A DNA stretch of 64,000 nt from NCBI GenBank assembly GCA_964599235.1, contig CAZRDX010000016.1:10399-74398 (forward strand), in the 5' to 3' direction. Every line of letters starts with the position of its first letter. Position 1 is the first letter of the stretch. Made by a program: the position numbers and the translations under genes. Origin of the DNA: DRPN01 sp964599235 (GTDB lineage Bacteria > Bacteroidota > Bacteroidia > Bacteroidales > VadinHA17). Below are positions 1 to 7,940 of this stretch, in pieces. Under the pieces are notes generated by a model. It was not told the DNA's origin. It was given only the letters and a program-made list of their open reading frames with translations, and ran no database searches.

Positions 1-188
1 TCCGTTACGACGAAGGTTCCACCACCTATCTCGAAGTGCTCGAACAACAACGCCAGTCCTTCTCCGCCCAGCTTGACGTCCTTTTCACCCGACTCAATCT
101 GCTGCGATCCTACATCTTTCTCTACAAAGCCCTGGGAGGAGGATGGCTCACCCCACAGGAAGAAGGATCTTCCTCACCCTCCGGATAA
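1..188 (+). CDS. TolC-like outer-membrane efflux protein, C-terminal fragment
   Basis: The window opens inside a gene; the readable frame begins at base 3 and stops at TAA 186-188. The remaining ~61 residues include RYDEGSTTYLEVLEQQR, the hallmark helix near the C-terminus of TolC/NodT outer-membrane factors (compare RYNEGLSSVLEVLDAQ in the complete paralogue at 2261-3565). Members form a trimeric outer-membrane and periplasmic channel that receives substrate from an RND or ABC pump. The rest of its operon lies to the left and cannot be seen. It has no readable link with the efflux operon at 2.3-7.8 kb, which carries its own TolC gene. The family call is firm; the substrate is unknown. Confidence 0.85.
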   Translation, partial: RYDEGSTTYLEVLEQQRQSFSAQLDVLFTRLNLLRSYIFLYKALGGGWLTPQEEGSSSPSG

Positions 189-219
189 TTTTTATTTATT
201 TTAAATTAAATCTTTTGCT

Positions 220-227
220 TATCTTTG
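220..227 (+). promoter_or_regulatory. -7 promoter box TATCTTTG
   Basis: Exact match to the Bacteroidota -7 consensus TAnnTTTG in an AT-rich stretch, 22 bases before the ATG at 250. No clear TTTG -33 box stands 18-20 bases upstream. It could drive the short ORF at 250-495 and the HAD lipoprotein gene coupled to it. The stretch 189-249 holds nothing else I can recognise. Confidence 0.45.
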
Positions 228-249
228 AGGTGTTTCTCAAGGGACCCTT

Positions 250-495
250 ATGCTGTTATTTCTGTTCATCACCATCTTACGTACCGACAAAAGACTATTG
301 GGTTTTTTCGTACTTTTCTTTTTTCTCCCCGTATTGGGTGTGAGCAGGGATCCAGGGGCGGGAGCCCCCTCTTGGGAGGTGCGGACTTTCGTTAAAGATC
401 AAGGGCTCGAGGAAAGTATGGGTCATTTCCCGTTCCCCGGAAAGGAGCCGGGTATCGTTTTGAGAACAACGAACAAAAGTATTTCTGTATCATGA
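250..495 (+). CDS. Short ORF coupled to the HAD gene, possibly a truncated sensor gene
   Basis: I do not recognise this 81-residue frame as a known small protein. Three things favour real translation: a TAnnTTTG box 22 bases upstream, a hydrophobic signal-like N-terminus (residues 1-30), and a TGA stop that overlaps the next gene's ATG as ATGA. After the hydrophobic part, WEVRTFVKDQGLEE followed by PGIVLRTTNKSISV loosely recalls the opening of two-component regulator propeller sensors (pattern xFxxxDGL then GxIWxGTxxGI). It could therefore be the 5' stub of a lost sensor gene. That resemblance is weak, and the frame may equally be a leader peptide or fortuitous. Confidence 0.35.
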   Translation: MLLFLFITILRTDKRLLGFFVLFFFLPVLGVSRDPGAGAPSWEVRTFVKDQGLEESMGHFPFPGKEPGIVLRTTNKSISVS

Positions 496-1532
496 GAACC
501 GTCAGACGTTTTCCTGCGTTGTTCCTACTTTTCCTGTTGTTGTTCACAGGATGCGGGCATCCTTCAGGCAGGGAGGTTCAGGAGCAGTCAGTCTTGTCAG
601 GAAAAGGAGAGACACTTCCTTCATGGCGGGAGACCGCCACACTTCGGACCATCATCGATTATGTAACGCGGGTCACCAGTCCCGACAGCGCCGATTACAT
701 TCCTCCGGCCGACCGTATTGCGGTATTTGACAACGACGGCACTTTGTGGGCGGAGCGCCCGCTCTATTTCCAGCTGGAGTTCATTTTCGACAGGGTACGT
801 GCTTTGGAGCCGCAGCATCCCGAATGGAAGCGCGACAAGCTGATCCAGGCAGTGGTGAAGAGAGATCTGGACCGTATCCGCAAGGCCGGTGCACCGGGCA
901 TCGCCCGGCTGATGGACATCACCCAGGCGGGCATGACCACCGAGGCCTTTACGGAGACGGTCAGGCAATGGATCGCCACGGCACACCATCCGGTAACGGG
1001 CCGGCCTTACACCGACATGGTCTACCAGCCCATGCTGGAGCTGATCCGTTATCTTGAGGTCCATGAGTTCAAGGTGTTCATCATCTCGGGCGGCGATCAG
1101 GACTTTCTCCGGGCCTGGGCACCCGAGGTGTACGGCATCCCCCGGGAGCAGATCATCGGCAGCCGCCAGCGGCTGGAATACCGGTATGAAGAAAACGGCA
1201 AGCCCGTGCTCTACCGCCTGCCGGAGATCGAGTTCCTCGATGAGGGGTCAGGCAAGGCCATTGCTATCCACCAGTTCGCGGGCCGTCGCCCCGTGATCGC
1301 TTTCGGCAACTCCGACAGCGACATCCAGATGCTCGAATACACCCGCTGGGGCAAGGAAAGATCGCTGGTGGGCTTCGTCCATCACACCGACGCCCGGAGA
1401 GAATGGGCCTACGACAGGAACTCTGCCATCGGCCGGCTCGACAAAGGTCTCGACAGAGCCAAAAAGAACGGATGGCTGCTCATCGACATAAAAAAAGACT
1501 GGAAGGTGGTCTATCCTTACGAAGAGCAATAA
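492..1532 (+). CDS. HAD-superfamily phosphatase, predicted lipoprotein
   Basis: This 346-residue protein has a type II signal (hydrophobic residues 8-19, lipobox LFTGC with Cys21), so it is probably anchored facing the periplasm. HAD motifs are in order: motif I DNDGTLW with nucleophile Asp80 and acid/base Asp82, motif II IISGG with Ser199, a candidate motif III Lys255 (GSGKA), and motif IV GNSDSD with Asp275/Asp277. The long helical insert between motifs I and II (about residues 90-190) fits the phosphoserine-phosphatase-like C1-cap subgroup. It should hydrolyse a small phosphomonoester with Mg2+; the substrate is unknown. The ATG overlaps the stop of the upstream short ORF. Family confident, specificity open. 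Confidence 0.85.
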   Translation: MRTVRRFPALFLLFLLLFTGCGHPSGREVQEQSVLSGKGETLPSWRETATLRTIIDYVTRVTSPDSADYIPPADRIAVFDNDGTLWAERPLYFQLEFIFDRVRALEPQHPEWKRDKLIQAVVKRDLDRIRKAGAPGIARLMDITQAGMTTEAFTETVRQWIATAHHPVTGRPYTDMVYQPMLELIRYLEVHEFKVFIISGGDQDFLRAWAPEVYGIPREQIIGSRQRLEYRYEENGKPVLYRLPEIEFLDEGSGKAIAIHQFAGRRPVIAFGNSDSDIQMLEYTRWGKERSLVGFVHHTDARREWAYDRNSAIGRLDKGLDRAKKNGWLLIDIKKDWKVVYPYEEQ

Positions 1533-1541
1533 AATAATTTC

Positions 1542-1549
1542 TATTTTTA
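1542..1549 (+). promoter_or_regulatory. Candidate -7 box TATTTTTA
   Basis: One mismatch from TAnnTTTG, 43 bases before the ATG of the HdeD-like gene, inside the 60-base AT-rich gap that follows the HAD gene. No clear -33 box. Weak support only. Confidence 0.3.
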
Positions 1550-1592
1550 CATACAACATTTAATTCTATTTCTTATTTAATTCTTTTTTCTT

Positions 1593-2195
1593 ATGGAATC
1601 TTCTCTTTTCCCGATGAAACACATCCGGTCCACGATCCGCCACTGGTGGGTCCATCTGCTGATCGGTGTTCTGTTCGTAGTTGTAGGTATCTGGGTAGTG
1701 CGTGAGCCTGCCGGAGCCTATCTTAGTCTGGCGCTGCTCTTTGCCGTTTCGATGCTGGTATCCGGATCGTTCCAGGTGGTCTTTTCCATGGTCAACCGCT
1801 CCTCCCTGCGCGGCTGGGGTTGGATGCTCTTCATGGGCTTACTGGAACTGGTGCTGGGTGTCTATCTGCTGGGTAACTTCGCCCTGACGCTGGTGGTGCT
1901 GGAAGTGTTCGTAGGTTTCTGGATGATGTTCCGGGCCATCGACCTGATCCTTTTTGCCTTCAAGCTGAAAGCCGAGAAAGTGGCTCACTGGGGCTGGCTG
2001 CTGGTCCTGGGTATTCTGTTGCTGATCTTCTCTTTCTTCATCCTGGCCAACCCCATCTTCGGAGCGTTCTACATCATCCTGTGGACCTCCTTCTCTTTCC
2101 TTACTGCAGGGTTCACCTACATCTTCCTCTCGCTGAAGATGCGACGGGTCAACAAGATGCTCCGTGAAGAAGGATCCCACGACGAGGCTGCTTGA
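1593..2195 (+). CDS. HdeD-family (DUF308) integral membrane protein
   Basis: A 200-residue polytopic protein with about six hydrophobic helices arranged as three hairpins (roughly residues 20-60, 77-125, 130-175), the layout of the HdeD/DUF308 family. HdeD is linked to acid resistance in Escherichia coli, but most family members have no known biochemical role. The ATG at 1593 is used; an alternative ATG at residue 8 would remove a short polar leader. It is followed after 65 bases by the efflux operon, so co-transcription is possible but not shown. A hydrophobic channel or stress role is inference only. Confidence 0.75.
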   Translation: MESSLFPMKHIRSTIRHWWVHLLIGVLFVVVGIWVVREPAGAYLSLALLFAVSMLVSGSFQVVFSMVNRSSLRGWGWMLFMGLLELVLGVYLLGNFALTLVVLEVFVGFWMMFRAIDLILFAFKLKAEKVAHWGWLLVLGILLLIFSFFILANPIFGAFYIILWTSFSFLTAGFTYIFLSLKMRRVNKMLREEGSHDEAA

Positions 2196-2260
2196 AGGGA
2201 TACATGTACGAGCTGACAACTTAGACCTTTTTTGCCGAACCCACAAAACAAGGGACGTTT

Positions 2261-3565
2261 ATGAAACGTATTCTGATCCTTTCCTTTTTCATGTTGATGG
2301 CTCTGCCGCTTTTGTTCGGACAAGGTGATACGCTGGTGTTACGATACCGGCGTATGGCGATCGACTATCAGCAGCAGATCAAGATGGCCGAGAGCCGTCT
2401 GAGCGGGGCCGAGTCGATGCTGGAGGCCGCAAAGTCGGATCGGTTGCCCAAGTTTGATCTCAACGGATCATACAAGTATTATGGTGTCCCTCTCAAGCTG
2501 GCTCCGCCGGCCGACGCCCCTCCGGGCACGCCGGGCGTGGAACTTCACAACCGCTACTCGGTGGATGTGACGCTCTCCCAGCCCATCATCACCGGCGGCT
2601 ATCTGAAGAACACACAACTGGCTGCCATGTCGGAGGTGGAGCTGATGAAGGCTTACGTCGACCTCAACAAACAGGAGGTGATGCTTAATGCCGACATCTA
2701 TTATTGGAACGCCGTATCCCGCAAAGAGATCCGCAACCTGCTCATCCGTTATCGCGACGATATCGGAAGGTTCATGAAAGTGATCGAGGATCGTGTGCAG
2801 GAAGAAGTGGTGGGTAAGAACGAACTCTACCAGGCACGTGTGCGCTACAACGATGCCGAGTACGGGGTCATCAAAGCAGAGAAAGAACTGAGGGTCAGCC
2901 TGATGGAACTCAACCGACTGTTAGGTGTTCCCGTCGACACCGTTCTGCCCGTGGCTGATTCGCTGAAAGTGGTCGACTGGCAGCGCACAGCCGGCGACAT
3001 TGTCCAGCGTGCCCTCAGCCAGCGTCCGGAGCTCAGCATGCTGCAGCGCCAGATCGAGATGAACCAGTACAAGGAAAAGATCACCGCCTCAAAATACCTG
3101 CCCAACATGGGCGTTGGGGTAGGCGGCCTGTGGGGGTCTCCCAGCCCGGGACTCAAGAAGGATCCGGCCTTTAACTACAACATCCAGGCCTGGCTGAGCG
3201 TACCCATCTTCTACTGGGGCAAGAAAAAAGAAGAGGTGGCGGCCATACGTCAGAACACCGAGGTAAGCCGTCTGGAGATGCAACGTACCCTGGAGATGAT
3301 CACCCTCGAAGCACAGCGCAGCTTCTATGAACTGCAAAAGTCACAGGAACAGCTCGACTTCGCTGCCAGCGCCCTGGACAATGCGACCAGGAACGTCTCG
3401 GTAATGGTCGACCGTTACAACGAAGGTCTCTCCTCGGTGCTCGAGGTGCTCGATGCCCAGCTCTACTGGCAGAAAAGCTATTTCAACTATATCCAGGCCA
3501 AATATCAGCTCAACACCTCCTACTCCGCCTTCCTCCGTGCAGTGGGGGAACTGGCTGCACAATAA
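2261..3565 (+). CDS. TolC-family outer-membrane efflux channel
   Basis: This 434-residue protein has a Sec signal peptide (residues 1-20, ending LLFGQ) and the two repeated outer-membrane-efflux-protein halves, with long amphipathic helices and the C-terminal motif RYNEGLSSVLEVLDAQ near residues 385-400. It should trimerise as the outer-membrane duct of the pump encoded next to it. Gaps of 31 bases to the adaptor gene and 18 bases from adaptor to pump gene indicate a single operon in the order channel, adaptor, pump. It has no lipobox, so unlike NodT proteins it is not lipidated. Confidence 0.93.
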   Translation: MKRILILSFFMLMALPLLFGQGDTLVLRYRRMAIDYQQQIKMAESRLSGAESMLEAAKSDRLPKFDLNGSYKYYGVPLKLAPPADAPPGTPGVELHNRYSVDVTLSQPIITGGYLKNTQLAAMSEVELMKAYVDLNKQEVMLNADIYYWNAVSRKEIRNLLIRYRDDIGRFMKVIEDRVQEEVVGKNELYQARVRYNDAEYGVIKAEKELRVSLMELNRLLGVPVDTVLPVADSLKVVDWQRTAGDIVQRALSQRPELSMLQRQIEMNQYKEKITASKYLPNMGVGVGGLWGSPSPGLKKDPAFNYNIQAWLSVPIFYWGKKKEEVAAIRQNTEVSRLEMQRTLEMITLEAQRSFYELQKSQEQLDFAASALDNATRNVSVMVDRYNEGLSSVLEVLDAQLYWQKSYFNYIQAKYQLNTSYSAFLRAVGELAAQ

Positions 3566-3596
3566 CCCGAAAACAAGAACATAAAAACATAAGACC

Positions 3597-4679
3597 ATGA
3601 CCAAATTTACAGCAATCATCCCGGCATTCATCGTGGCGATCCTGTTCTCTTCCTGCAGTTCGAAAGAGCCGGAGCACAAGGAGATCATCCGGCCCGTGAA
3701 GGCCATGACGGTAGGTCGTACGGCCGACCTGGCCGACCGTGGGTTCCCGGCTGTGACCAAGGCCTCCCAGGAAACGGAGGTATCGTTCCAGGTGGGAGGA
3801 CCCGTGATCAGGTACAATGTGGTGGAGGGAGCTCTTGTGAAGAAAGGCGAAGTGGTGGCCGTGATCGACCCGCGGGATTATATGCTGGCCGAACAGGCGG
3901 CCCGTGCACGTTACGACCAGACCAAGGCGGAGGCCGAACGCTACCGCCGTCTCTGGGAAAAAGGATCGGTGGCCAAGAACGACTACGACCGCAAGCAGGC
4001 CGCCTTCCTCCAGGCCAAGGCCGAATGGGAGAAAGCTCTCAATGATCTGGCCGACACCAAGCTGCGTGCTCCTTTCACCGGCTACTACGGCCCCAAGCTG
4101 GTAGAGGTGGGTGAGGTGGTACAGCCCGGCGAGCCGGTAGCCATCATCTCCAACCTTTCGGTGCTTGAGGTGGTGACCGTCCTGCCGGAACAGGTGGCTG
4201 TCCAGTATCGTTACTTCGCCGACTATGAGGTGACTTTCGACACTTACCCCGGGATGGTCTTTCACGCCACACTGAAGAACCTGGAAAAAACACCGACCCC
4301 GGAGGGGTTCCGCCTTCATCTTATCCTGCAGCATACCAACGACCCCAACGACCCTGCTCAGCCGAAGATCTCGGCAGGGATGAGCTGTCGTGTCTCAATA
4401 CGCCTGAAAGACAACAGCCTCGCCGCCTCTGAGATCATCGTACCCGTCTCGGCCGTAGTGCAGGGAGACACCGACGAGGTGCCCTCGGTCTGGAAACTCC
4501 ACCCCCTGAGCGGCGACACCCTCCAAGTACAGAGGCAGCATGTGACCCTCGGCGGGCTCAAGAACCGCAACATGGTGGTCATCAAAAGCGGGCTCAAGAA
4601 CGGCGACCACATCGTCACCGCCGGAGCCAAACGCCTGGTTGAAGGCCAGAAGGTCAAGTTGCTCAAGAAAAACCTCTAA
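3597..4679 (+). CDS. RND efflux periplasmic adaptor (membrane-fusion protein), lipoprotein
   Basis: 360 residues. The N-terminus carries a lipobox FSSCS, placing it as a lipoprotein of the inner membrane. The order is typical of HlyD/AcrA adaptors: lipoyl half-motif (VSFQVGGPVIRYNVVEGALVKKG split around GDxV-like turns), a short helical hairpin rich in Ala/Glu/Lys (about residues 95-145), second lipoyl half (LRAPFTGYYG), beta-barrel, and membrane-proximal domain. It links the TolC-like channel upstream to the AcrB-type pump downstream (18-base gap). The short hairpin suggests an RND rather than an ABC partner. Substrate unknown. Confidence 0.92.
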   Translation: MTKFTAIIPAFIVAILFSSCSSKEPEHKEIIRPVKAMTVGRTADLADRGFPAVTKASQETEVSFQVGGPVIRYNVVEGALVKKGEVVAVIDPRDYMLAEQAARARYDQTKAEAERYRRLWEKGSVAKNDYDRKQAAFLQAKAEWEKALNDLADTKLRAPFTGYYGPKLVEVGEVVQPGEPVAIISNLSVLEVVTVLPEQVAVQYRYFADYEVTFDTYPGMVFHATLKNLEKTPTPEGFRLHLILQHTNDPNDPAQPKISAGMSCRVSIRLKDNSLAASEIIVPVSAVVQGDTDEVPSVWKLHPLSGDTLQVQRQHVTLGGLKNRNMVVIKSGLKNGDHIVTAGAKRLVEGQKVKLLKKNL

Positions 4680-4697
4680 TCCTTTAAAGCCAGCATC

Positions 4698-7600
4698 ATG
4701 AGTATTGCAGGATATGCTTTAAGGCACAAACAGGTCATCCACTTCTTCCTCATCCTGACGCTGCTGGGAGGGATCATCTCATTCAATAAGCTGGGGAAGC
4801 GGGAGGATTCGCCTTTTGTGATCAAGCAGATCATCTTCATGACCTATTACCCGGGTGCGTCGGCCCAGGAGGTGGCAGAACAAGTGACCGAGGTGATCGA
4901 ACGTGAGATCCAGTCACACCCCCTGGTCGACTTCATCAAGTCGGAGTCACGGCCCGGTTTCAGCTACATCAAGGTCGACATGTACCAGTGGGTCCCCAAG
5001 GAGCGTTTCCAGCAGATCTGGGACGAGATGCGGCGCAAGATCATGAACGTGCAGCCCAAGCTGCCCAAAGAGGCCAGCACGGTAATCGTCAACGACGACT
5101 TCGGCGACGTTTACGGGATCTATTACGCCCTGACGGCCGACGCGGGCTATTCACCCTCCGAGCTGGAGGATTATGCCCAGTTCGTCAAACAGCAGCTCTC
5201 CACCGCCGAGGATGTGGCCAAGGTGAAGCTCTTCGGCATACAGAACAGGGTGGTGAATGTGTACATCTCCGACAACCGTCTGGCCAATGCCGGGGTGACA
5301 CCTTTCGACATCTATCGTGCTCTTTCCACTCAGAACCAGTTCGTCAACACGGCCAAGATCCAGACAGGGGTTTTTGACGTGCGGGTGAACGCTCCCGGCA
5401 CCTTCCGCAACATCGACGAGCTCAAGGACCTGGTCATCACCGGACGATCGGGCAAACAGATCCGGCTGCGTGACATCGCCACGCTCGTGGAACAAGACTA
5501 CAAGGACCCGCCCGACCAGATGATGCGGCTCAACGGACTGCCGGCCATCGGCATCGGCTTCTCCACCCGTGAGGGCGGCAACTCCGTGGTGGCGGGTGAA
5601 AGCATCCGCAAGAAACTGGCCACGGTGATCCCGCAGCTGCCCGTAGGCATCGAGATGGTGAACATCTACTCCGAGGACAAGGTGGCCATGGAAGCGAACC
5701 GCACTTTCATCACCAACCTGCTGGAGTCGCTCGGAATCGTCATCGTTTTGATCCTGCTCTCCATGGGAGCCCGGGCCGGCGTGCTTATCGGCACGAGCCT
5801 CCTCTATTCCATCCTGGCCACACTGATGCTGATGCTGCCTTTCGGCATCGAGCTGCACCGCACCTCGCTGGCCGCCATCATCATCGCCATGGGGATGCTG
5901 GTGGACAACGCCATCGTGGTGACCAGCAACGCCCAGGTGAAGATCGCCAAAGGAATGCCCCGCCGTCAGGCCTTCGAGGAGGGAGCCACCAAGCCCCAAT
6001 GGGGTCTTCTTGGGGCCACCATCATCGCCATCCTCTCTTTCCTGCCGCTCTATATGGCCCCCAGCAACACGGCCGAGATCATCAAGCCCCTTTTCATGGT
6101 GCTGGCCATCGCCCTGACCATGAGCTGGGTGTTCGCCCTGACACAGACCACCGTCTACGGCGACGGTATCATCAAGGCCAACAGCGGCGAGGGCGAGAAC
6201 AAAGATCCCTTCGACACCCCCTTCTACCACAAACTTACCCGGTTCATCGAAGGGATCATCGCAAAAAAATACCTCACCCTGGCCGTCGTCTTCGGCCTCT
6301 TCTTCCTGAGCATGGCCGGTTTCAAGATGGTGAAACAGGATTTCTTCCCCCCCATCAACAAACCGATGTTCAAGCTCGACTATTTCCTCCCCGAGGGGGC
6401 GGACATCAAGGCCGTGAAGGCCGATGTGGAGAAGATGGAGAAGTTCCTTCTTTCCCGCAAGGATGTCAAGCTGGTGTCGGTGACCCTGGGAGCTTCGCCA
6501 TTGCGTTACTATCTGGCCTCGGTCTCCTGGAGCCCGCGGCCCAACCTGGCCAACTTCCTGGTGGAGACCACCGACTACAAGGCTGCCGACTCGCTGATGG
6601 TCATTTTCCGCACCTGGGTGCTGGAGAATTTCCCCGATGCTTTGGCCATTGCCTACAAGTTCAAGGTCTCGCCCTCCCCCGATGCGATCATCGAAGCCAC
6701 CTTCGACGGTCCCGATCCAAAGGTACTGCGCCAGCTGGCTGAGGAGGCCAAGGCGATCATGCGGCAGGAACCGCTGGCCATCAACATCCGCGACAGCTGG
6801 GGAGAGAAAACGATGAAGGTGGAGCCGGTATACAACCAGAACAAGGGACGTATTGCCAATGTCACACGCACGGAGATGGCACGTGCCCTGCAGCGCATCA
6901 CCGACGGACAAACCATAGGCCATTACCGTGAAGGCAACTGGGTGATGCCTATCCTGCTGATGTCGAGTGACCGCAACCACTACAACTACAGCAACCTGGG
7001 GAGCCTGCCCATCCTCAACGCACGCGGTCAGCTCATCCCTCTAGAGCAGGTCACAGACAGCATCTATCTGGCCTTCGAGAACAGCGTACTGAAGAAATAC
7101 AACCGGCAGTACTCCATCGCCGCTCAGTGCGATCCGGTACTGGGTGTGGGGAATGCCGAGTTGGAACAGCATCTTATCCCCAAAATCTCCAAGATCCCTC
7201 TGCCGGAGGGCTATCGTCTCTGGTGGGACGGCATCAAGTACACACAGGAGGTCACCAACAAGGCCATTGCCGGTCAGCTGCCCATTGCGGTATTGCTGAT
7301 CGTCTCGATCCTGATGATCCTCTATGCCGAATGGCGCACCGTGGTGATGATCTTCTTCATGATCCCGCTGATCATGCTGGGGATCGTGCCGGCCTTCCTC
7401 CTTTCGGGCCTGTTCTTCAACTTCTTCGCCCTGCTGGGTGTGCTGGGCCTGGTGGGAATGGTGATCAAGAACGCGATCGTGTTGCTCGACGAGGCCAACC
7501 TGGAGATCAAGGAGAACGGCAAGTCGCAATACGAGGCGATCATCATCGCTACCCGCTCGAGGGCCATTCCGGTGGCCATGGCTGCCGGCACCACCATCCT

Positions 7601-7775
7601 GGGGATGGCCCCGCTGCTCCCCGACCCGATGTTCGGCGGCATGGCCGTCACCATCATGGGCGGACTCTTCGCTGCCACCTTCCTCACCATTATCGTCCTG
7701 CCCGCCTTTTATGCCGTGATGTTCGGCCTCAGGAAAAACAAGGAAGAAAAAGCGGAAAAAGAAAACGAAGAATGA
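4698..7775 (+). CDS. AcrB-type RND efflux pump, inner-membrane subunit
   Basis: 1025 residues with the usual two-fold RND plan: TM1, a large porter/docking domain, TM2-6, TM7, a second large domain and TM8-12. The proton-relay segment in TM4 reads GMLVDNAIVV, so the first Asp of the classic Asp-Asp pair is kept and the second is Asn; the TM10 counterpart IKNAIVLLDE keeps Lys-Asn. It should export hydrophobic or amphiphilic compounds using the proton gradient, together with the two preceding gene products. Overall length matches the HAE group. A strong hairpin terminator follows 34 bases after the stop. The drug or metabolite exported cannot be deduced. Confidence 0.93.
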   Translation: MSIAGYALRHKQVIHFFLILTLLGGIISFNKLGKREDSPFVIKQIIFMTYYPGASAQEVAEQVTEVIEREIQSHPLVDFIKSESRPGFSYIKVDMYQWVPKERFQQIWDEMRRKIMNVQPKLPKEASTVIVNDDFGDVYGIYYALTADAGYSPSELEDYAQFVKQQLSTAEDVAKVKLFGIQNRVVNVYISDNRLANAGVTPFDIYRALSTQNQFVNTAKIQTGVFDVRVNAPGTFRNIDELKDLVITGRSGKQIRLRDIATLVEQDYKDPPDQMMRLNGLPAIGIGFSTREGGNSVVAGESIRKKLATVIPQLPVGIEMVNIYSEDKVAMEANRTFITNLLESLGIVIVLILLSMGARAGVLIGTSLLYSILATLMLMLPFGIELHRTSLAAIIIAMGMLVDNAIVVTSNAQVKIAKGMPRRQAFEEGATKPQWGLLGATIIAILSFLPLYMAPSNTAEIIKPLFMVLAIALTMSWVFALTQTTVYGDGIIKANSGEGENKDPFDTPFYHKLTRFIEGIIAKKYLTLAVVFGLFFLSMAGFKMVKQDFFPPINKPMFKLDYFLPEGADIKAVKADVEKMEKFLLSRKDVKLVSVTLGASPLRYYLASVSWSPRPNLANFLVETTDYKAADSLMVIFRTWVLENFPDALAIAYKFKVSPSPDAIIEATFDGPDPKVLRQLAEEAKAIMRQEPLAINIRDSWGEKTMKVEPVYNQNKGRIANVTRTEMARALQRITDGQTIGHYREGNWVMPILLMSSDRNHYNYSNLGSLPILNARGQLIPLEQVTDSIYLAFENSVLKKYNRQYSIAAQCDPVLGVGNAELEQHLIPKISKIPLPEGYRLWWDGIKYTQEVTNKAIAGQLPIAVLLIVSILMILYAEWRTVVMIFFMIPLIMLGIVPAFLLSGLFFNFFALLGVLGLVGMVIKNAIVLLDEANLEIKENGKSQYEAIIIATRSRAIPVAMAAGTTILGMAPLLPDPMFGGMAVTIMGGLFAATFLTIIVLPAFYAVMFGLRKNKEEKAEKENEE

Positions 7776-7808
7776 TAAGTACCCCACGGCGAACCTGACA
7801 AAACCAGA

Positions 7809-7844
7809 AGAGAAGGCCATCCGCAGATGGCCTTCTCTCTTTTC
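7809..7844 (+). terminator. Rho-independent terminator of the efflux operon
   Basis: Perfect 12-bp stem (7809-7820 with 7827-7838), 6-base loop CCGCAG, then CTCTTTT. It ends the TolC/adaptor/pump operon. Confidence 0.85.
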
Positions 7845-7883
7845 AATCCATATTGACAACACCTCAATAAGGAGAAATTTTGC

Positions 7884-7890
7884 TATTTTG
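7884..7890 (+). promoter_or_regulatory. Candidate -7 region of the MMPL gene
   Basis: TATTTTG resembles TAnnTTTG less one base and lies just downstream of the terminator, 50 bases before the MMPL start. TTGAC at 7853-7857 is too far upstream (about 26 bases) for a standard -33 box. That some promoter lies here is likely because the preceding operon is terminated; the exact box is uncertain. Confidence 0.35.
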
Positions 7891-7940
7891 GCACATCTGA
7901 GGGTACCGCGCCGTACCCTGATGAAAAAGGAGAGGATATA

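Noticed and set aside
5151..6980. A 609-codon minus-strand frame opposite the RND pump
   Set aside because: Rich in His, Gly and Asp from antisense reading; no domain, no promoter.
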